64,000 nucleotides of DNA, taken from contig CM060924.1 in NCBI GenBank assembly GCA_030737875.1, positions 146,500,197 through 146,564,196 on the forward strand, read 5' to 3'. Every line of letters begins with the position of its first letter. Position 1 is the stretch's first letter. The notes under the pieces were generated by a model. The model saw only the letters and a list, made by a program, of their open reading frames with translations, was not told the DNA's origin and made no database searches. The position numbers and the translations under genes were made by a program. Origin of the DNA: Allium sativum (Eukaryota > Streptophyta > Magnoliopsida > Asparagales > Amaryllidaceae). Shown here piece by piece: positions 58,025 to 64,000 of the stretch.

Positions 58025-59448
58025 CATTGGATTTCATTCCATGTAGATTGATTTCTATTTAATATATGTTTGTTTGGTGGCGGAGAATTTATTCCCCTGC
58101 TTAACGCCCTTCTCTGAGACGCACGAGCTTAGAGGTTATATATTGGTAGTTATCGATCGCATGGCGTGGATTGTCAATGTGGCATGCCAAGATACAAACG
58201 ATCAAGGCTTTTGTTGAAAAGCAGAGCCTTGTGGTTGATGATCAAAGCACGACCTGTTTAGGCGTAGCTTCGTGTATAGCATAACTTCGCGAGCCTCACA
58301 CCCCAGTAGGTGTGAAAAATGGGATAAGGGACCCAAGGATTGCATGCGTTTCTTTCTAGTTAGAAGTGGTGTCATGGTATGGAGCCCAGACATTTGTACT
58401 TATGTGGATGATGGCTTACGAGGCCTCGTATATATTGGTCGATAGTGACCAATTGATTGGTTTAATAGGATCGGGAAACGTGTGTTCAGGCATAACTAAT
58501 CCACTAAAGTATTTATGGACCAGCCTTGGAGGATCCAAGGGTTGCTCGTAAGTGTGATCCTGAGACATTTGCTAGAGTGTCACGAATCGGTAAGGAGATC
58601 GTCCTTAGCCTTAAGTCATGATGGAAACCCAATTTCCAATACGACATTACGGTTTTGATTATAAACCTATATATGGCGACATAGTAGGATGGGGTACTAT
58701 GCCGTCTAGGATTGATACATTTACTTTGAAGTATTTTAAAACTGATTAGACACTAATAATAATATTAAATATTATTTTCTATGTATCAAGCATGTTTGAT
58801 CATTATAAGGTAAAACTCTATCTTTGGTTTGCGTTGCATTGTGTGATGGGACTTGAATCTTATAATGATTTCATTTTTCTAAAAATCATTGCATTGTTTT
58901 GAATAAAAATTTATTTAATTTATGCACTGGCAATCCAATGGAGTAAACCCGTTCCGCGTTAGTGGCGTGGTCCTGTGATTAGCCAAATTGTTAGATAAGT
59001 TAGAAAATATTTCTCATACCATTCCTACGTCTGACTCGTAGTTTGTTTCACTTTGCAAACTCGGGTGCCCTCTTTTTCACACTTGCAGCCAAGTGACAGG
59101 TTCAGGTTATTTTGGACATATGCTGGGTTGGAGTATGCTTATATGAGGAAGATGAAGGACATCTTTATCTTTTATTTCTACTTTGAGACATTTAGACATC
59201 CTTTATCTATAATGTACTTGATGGAGTTTTAGACTTATTTCTATTTGTTGAGACTTTATATATGCTAAGTTGTATCCTGTAGCTGTGCCACTCTGATGTT
59301 TTGATGTGGTGATGTTGATGACATTTCTATTTCTGCTGCTATGATTTATGTGTTATGCTGTTATCTGAGATCTGCTGTTGTTGTAAATATGTTATATTCC
59401 AATGATTATCCTTGTTTTCATACTACAGAAGTTTGGGGTTATCACAGC

Positions 59449-59460
59449 TGGTATCAGAGC
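59449..59460 (+). promoter_or_regulatory. Primer-binding site of element C
   Basis: TGGTATCAGAGC, perfect initiator-Met tRNA complement. Confidence 0.95.
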
Positions 59461-59465
59461 TAAAG

Positions 59466-59701
59466 GTTAACCTTAGCTTCGGAGTATAACATATTTAAAA
59501 CAACTCGTCTAGATAGAATCAGTAGTATTCTAAGGCGAGTAGCTCATTAGAGATAGGACTAGTAATGTCCTAAAACGAGCACAGTAGAATACCACATATT
59601 AATCAGTCATTACATCATCATCTTTTCATATGTCCTTTACTTTTACCCTCTCTTTAAAAATTATCATTTATGTTGGTCTGACACTTTCCTTGATGGTACA
59701 G
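59466..59701 (+). other. Possible leader intron of element C
   Basis: CTAAAG|GTTAACC after the PBS and TTTCCTTGATGGTACAG|AACTAAC 12 bases before the gag ATG enclose 236 bases; the layout parallels A and B. Confidence 0.35.
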
Positions 59702-59713
59702 AACTAACTGAAA

Positions 59714-60533
59714 ATGAGCATAAGATCGAGAGCCCGAGGCCGAGGAGGAGCCAGAGGACCAAGAAGGGGTGAAACCCTGTTACTCAAGAGCAACCCACTC
59801 CCGAGGCTGTAACACCACCACCTCTGCCCCCACAGCCTTTTGACCTGGACAAGGTAGCCAAGAAGTCTAGGAATTTAGGTGGCGCGTCGTTCACAGGCCG
59901 AGAGACAGTGATAGAAGCTTAGGCATGGCTCAAAAATTGCGAGAAGATATTTGGAGCCTTAGAACTTAAAGACCACCTTAAGCGTTTCGTGGCATCGTGG
60001 CTATTGAAGGATGAGGCTCAGAATTGGTGGGAGAGACTATCATAATTGGAAATAATGAGGCCTACATGTCTTGGACAAAATTCAAGGAGTTCTTTAACGA
60101 GAAATTTATTCCTCCGCAAGAAGTAGAGCGTCTTCACGATCAGTTTGCCAACTTGCAACAAGGAGATAAGACTGTTTCAGACTATATGCGGAAATTTGAA
60201 GAGCTTTCATGCTATGCTCCTGAATTAATTCAGGACCCCTTTCAGAAGAATAAAAGATTCATTAACGGCCTTTCCAGGAAGTATCTGAACAGAGTGACAT
60301 CACACACTAAGCTTCCATTTAATGAGGTGGTTGAGATGGCTTGCCGATATGAAGAAAATGACAAGAATTCGCAGCAAGATCGGGAGAAGAATCAAAATAA
60401 CAACAAAAGGAAGCGGGGTGACAAGAAACCAGAGGCGAGCAACTCTTCAGCTGCTAAGCCTCAAAGAAGTAAGAAAGACAAAGTCAGGTGCTTTAATTGC
60501 CAGAAGATGGGACACTTTGATTATGATTGCTGA
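59714..60533 (+). pseudogene. gag: Gag of element C
   Basis: ATG 59714 opens an R/G-rich N terminus (R-S-R-A-R-G-R-G-G). A shift near 59780 leads to a proline-rich linker (P-P-P-L-P-P-Q-P), then L-G-G-A-S-F-T-G near 59876, TAG at 59920 (CAG expected before A-W-L), and Q-N-W-W-E near 60011. After another shift near 60040, 169 open codons (60024-60533) give F-N-E-K-F-I-P-P near 60093, L-Q-Q-G-D-K-T-V near 60154, F-E-E-L-S near 60198 and the first zinc knuckle C-F-N-C-Q..H..C at 60487-60530. A TGA (CGA in relatives) follows at once. The second knuckle near 60610-60650 has Phe for its second Cys (C-F-N-F-H). Non-functional. Confidence 0.88.
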
Positions 60534-63500
60534 GCTCCAAAGAAACCAAGGAGAAATGAGTCTGGACCCAGTCAGAATCGCGGTTAGAATCCTCGGAATG
60601 CTCAGGAGTGCTTTAACTTCCATAAGACAGGGCATTTTATCAGAAATTGTCCTTTGTTGAAGAAATCCGAGGTAGCTCATGTATACGATGGAGCGACTGC
60701 ACCAGCTTCTTCTGAAGGAGCAGGTAAACCTGATGTCTTGGGAGGTACTCTTACCATTAAGAATATTCCTGTTATCGTATTATTTGACACTGGTGCATCA
60801 CGTAGTTTCATTTCTAGTGACACAATTAGAAAGTTAAACTCGAAAACAAGAAATCTTAAAGAATCAGTTAGTGTCCATAATCTGATAGGAGGTTCTGTTG
60901 TTCTCGGGTTATTCTACAAAGTGCCCATCTCCTATTCTTTTTACCGGTTTCCTTTTAATCTGATCGTGATGAATTTTTCTGAGTTCGATATTATTCTTGG
61001 GATGGATTGGTTAACAAAACATGAGGCTGAGGTTAGATATGCCGAAAGAATTGTCAAAGTTAAAACGAAGCTCGGAGATATTATTATACCATGTCACGGC
61101 TCAGCAACTGATAGGAAAGAATTCGTGTCTTCTCTAGAAGTCACTCCTACTTCTATTGAGAATATTCCTGTTGTCAAAGATTATGGGATGTGTTTAAAGA
61201 AGTTGATAGCTTACCTCCACGCAAAGAAATCGACTTCAGGATTGACTTAGTTCCGAATGCAAGGCCAGTTGTGCATCGTATTCGGAGAATGACGCTGAAA
61301 AAAAAGAGGAGTTAAGCAATCAAACTAAACAACTTTTGTGGAAGGGTCTGATCAGGCCTAGATTCTCAAATTGGGGTGCAGCAGTGGTGTTTGTCCCAAA
61401 GTCAGACGGTACTCTCAGACTATGTGTGGATTACCGTGACCTCAATAAACAAACGCTGAAAAACAAATATCCGTTGGCGCATATTGATGATCTATTGCAC
61501 CATTTGAATGGAGCGCAAGTATTCTCTAGAATGGACCTAGCTACAGGTTTCCATCAATTGTGCATTGCCAAAGAATGTTCCCCTTTGACAGCTTTCAGAG
61601 GTCCAGACTTATTCTATGAGTGGCTAGTAATGCCGTTCGGCTTATGTAACGCTCCTGCCTACTTTGTCGATGTGACGAACAGAGTATTCCAGGATGTCTT
61701 AAATAAATTCGTGTTGGTTTTCAACGACGACATCTTAATCTTCTCTAAATCCACTGCTGAGCATGAAAAGCATCTAAAAGAAGTTTTGGAAATTCTGAGA
61801 AGGAATGTGTTGAAAGCCAAATTCTCTAAATGCATATTCTGGCAAGAAGAAGTGAAGTTTCTCGGTCTTATTGTATCGAAGAAAGGCATTTCAGTAGACC
61901 CAGGCAAGATCTCACCCATTCAAGATTGGAAGCAGCCTAGCACTCCTACAGAAGTCAGAAGTTTCCTAGGAATGGCTGGCTATTATCGAAAATTCGTTAA
62001 AGATTTTTTGAAACTATCTTGTCCATTGACGAAGCTGACTAAGAAGCATACCAAGTTTATTTGGACACCCGAAGGTGAGGCAGCTTTCCAAGACCTGAAA
62101 TTGAGGTTGACCACTGCTCCCGTGTTGACCGTTCTTGATGGCAACCAAGATCTGACAGTCTATACTAATGCTTCCATTGAAGGTATCAGTGTGGTGTTAA
62201 TGCAAAGAGGCAAAGTAGTTGCTTATGCTAGCCGTCAGTTGAAACTACATGAGAAGAAATACCCCACTCATGATCTTGAGTTGATGGCCATCGTGTTTGC
62301 TTTAAAGATATGGCGGCACTATCATTTGGGTAAGAAGTTTGAATTATATACAAATCATAATTCCTTGAAGTATCTGTTCACGCATTGGGACTTTAATTTG
62401 AGGCAGCAACGTTCGTTAGAATTTCTTGCGGCCTATGATTTGGACATTTTATATACTCCAGGGAAAGCCAATGTTGTAGCCGATGCGCTTAGCAGGAAGA
62501 ATGCGGACAACGCCAATCTCATTATCGCCAGTCTTATCATTACGCCTACATTAATGGATAAGATCTCTGCTCTTTAGAATGACGATAAGTTTATTCAGAT
62601 GATTAGCGAGCGAGTTTGGAAGGGCGAAGCTTCCAGCTTCCAAATTGACAGCAAGGGGACTCTTAGATTGCAATGGCAAATTTGTGTGCCAGATATTCCT
62701 GAGCTCAAAAGAGAAGTTATGGATGAATGTCACAAATCTAAACTTAGCATCCATCCAGGAGTAAGCAAGATGTATCACGATCTTAAGCGCACATTCTGGT
62801 GGAAGGCGATGAAGAGAGACATTTCTATATATGTTGCTAGATGTTCCACCTGTCAACAAGTCAAAAGTGATCAACAGAAGCTCGCAGGATTGTTGCAACC
62901 GCTGGAAGTTCCAAGTTGGAAGTGAGACCAAATTTCTATGGATTTCATTGATGGATTGCCTCGAACCAGAAAAGGCAATGACAGTATATGGGTGATTGTA
63001 GATCGTTTCACGAAGACCGCCCATTTTATTCCTGTCAGACCTAACAGAAAAGCTCGAAGTCTAGCGCAGCTTTATTTTAGAGAGACTGTCACACTATATG
63101 GAGTTCCCAGTAGCATTGTTAGTGATCGTGATCCGATATTTGCTAGTAAATTCTGGGAACCATTCCAAGAAGAGCTAGGGACAAAGTTGAATCTGAGCAT
63201 TGCTTATCATCCTCAGACAGACGGCCAGACTGAGAGGGTGAACTACATATTAGAAGACTTGTTGCAGGCATGCATTCTTGACTTTGGCGAGTCATGGGAG
63301 GATCACTTGCACTTGGTTGAGTTCTCTTATAATAACAGTTACCAAGCAAGCTTGCAGATGTCGTCATTTGAAGCATTATATGGCAGGCCATGCAGTTCTC
63401 CCGCATGTTAGGTGGAACTAGGGAATCAGTTAGTATTGGGGCCCGACATGATTCGTGAAGCATCAGATAAAGTTTATTTTATTAAGAAGCGACTACTAAC

Positions 63501-63996
63501 TGCACAGAGCCGACAGAAGAGCTATGCAGACTCACGAAAAAGGAATTTAGAATTCTCTGTTGGCGATTATGTGTACTTGAGTGTTTCCCCACTGAGAGGT
63601 GTAGTTCATTTTGGGAAGACTGGGAAGTTGGCACCAAGATTCATTGGTCCATTTACTATTCTCGAAAGGATTGGAACTCTCGCTTATAGGGTGCAGTTGC
63701 CTGACTGGTTGCCATGGGTGCATGATGTATTCCATGTATCTCAACTCCGGAAGCATGTACATGATCCAGACTTGATTGTGGAGGAAGCAGCACAACAAGA
63801 TTTGGAGATTACCCCGAGCTTAGCAATAAGAAGGGAGCCAGTAAAAATTATTGGCAAAGAGACCCGAGTTCTGGGGAACAAGAGGATCCACTTAGTCAAA
63901 GTGCAGTGGAGCGGGGATCCTACAGACTGTACATGGGGGACTGAGGATAGCATCAAATAGGCTTATCCCAAGTACAGAGTGGACATCTCCAAGTAA
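60534..63996 (+). pseudogene. pol: Pol of element C: protease, RT, RNase H, integrase, chromodomain
   Basis: Protease L-F-D-T-G-A-S near 60782 and I-I-L-G-M-D-W-L near 60990; a one-base loss near 61189 and another change near 61300 shift frames. RT-RNase H open 61336-62577: C-V-D-Y-R-D-L-N near 61423, catalytic site F-N-D-D near 61722 (N where V or I is usual, both Asp kept), RNase H with Y-T-N-A near 62161 (N for the catalytic D), T-H-D-L-E near 62267. TAG 62575 precedes integrase: HHCC near 62730-62860, TGA 62923 (W expected), D-F-I-D-G-L-P 62941, S-D-R-D-P near 63121, T-E-R-V-N near 63230, TAG 63409 (W expected), GPF near 63640, chromodomain-like end near 63895-63950, TAG 63958, final TAA 63994. 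The RNase H change alone would impair replication. Confidence 0.9.
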
Positions 63997-64000
63997 CTCT

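Larger units (their letters stand above)
53531..59446 (+). repeat. 5' LTR of element C (5.9 kb)
   Basis: Starts TGTAACAACCTGG and ends GGGGTTATCACA two bases before a perfect PBS. TATA box at 54146. A 2.4-kb minisatellite (54937-57310) makes up 40% of it. Further parts: (TA)n at 57378-57411, a 9-bp-stem hairpin at 57986-58024, and a T-rich end with CTGCTGCTATG and TGATGTTGATGACATT words also seen at the end of the B LTR. No second copy is available to confirm the left end. Confidence 0.8.
53531..64000 (+). mobile_element. Element C: Tekay-like gypsy retrotransposon with very long LTR
   Basis: 5' LTR 53531-59446, PBS 59449, gag 59714, pol ending at 63996; PPT and 3' LTR lie beyond the window. 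The left flank AATAA (53526-53530) is the candidate target-site copy. Domain order and the chromodomain-like end (K-V-Q-W-S-G-D-P-T-D-C-T-W) place it with A, B and H. Coding regions have about six stops and at least three frameshifts. Confidence 0.88.

Overview
The window is plant nuclear DNA, almost certainly an angiosperm heterochromatic or intergenic block. The evidence is four Ty3/gypsy elements of chromovirus (Tekay/Del-like) type primed by initiator-Met tRNA, a Copia element with a Sirevirus-style polypurine tract, a plant LINE, the end of a CACTA DNA transposon, and many (TA)n tracts. I found no convincing host gene, no rRNA or tRNA gene and no CRISPR array; nothing allows a species call. 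Names used here: H = old host gypsy element; A, B, C = younger gypsy elements; TR-GAG = Copia-type element that keeps only gag. Layout: 1-1387 end of a gypsy LTR cut by the window; 1594-6177 solo LTR; 6183-7139 unassigned DNA with one weak exon-like stretch; 7140-8190 AT-rich tandem array; about 8690-9082 CACTA terminus; about 10102-50023 element H, split by a deep nest; 50521-53525 decayed LINE on the minus strand; 53531-64000 element C with a 5.9-kb LTR. The nest is resolved by exact 5-bp target-site duplications (TSDs). A (10927-22342, minus strand, TSD ATAAT) sits in H gag. A solo LTR (22917-46716, plus strand, TSD AATAC) sits in H protease. The TR-GAG element (23072-43767, minus strand, TSD AAACG) sits in that solo LTR. 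B (25797-35676, plus strand, TSD GTCTG) sits in the 3' LTR of TR-GAG. Taking these out rejoins the H reading direction through gag, zinc knuckles, protease, RT, RNase H, integrase and chromodomain. All the coding elements are broken by stops or frameshifts. A and B still have complete LTR, PBS and PPT structure; B is the youngest insertion, with about 34 differences counted by eye between its two 2574-bp LTRs. None of the coding capacity belongs to a host pathway: gag would form the particle, protease/RT/RNase H copy the RNA, and integrase plus a C-terminal chromodomain direct insertion. The observations most worth follow-up are (1) a tandem pair of stem-loops with compensatory base changes, conserved in LTRs of three different families here (two loci plus both LTRs of A); (2) splice-site-like sequences bracketing the leader between PBS and gag ATG in A, B and C; (3) a gag-only non-autonomous Copia element with a duplicated polypurine tract; (4) a 2.4-kb minisatellite inside the LTR of C, made of zones with different unit sequence, one zone being a run of about 14 small hairpins; and (5) seven GTCGAC palindromes at near-constant 12-bp spacing upstream of the A promoter.
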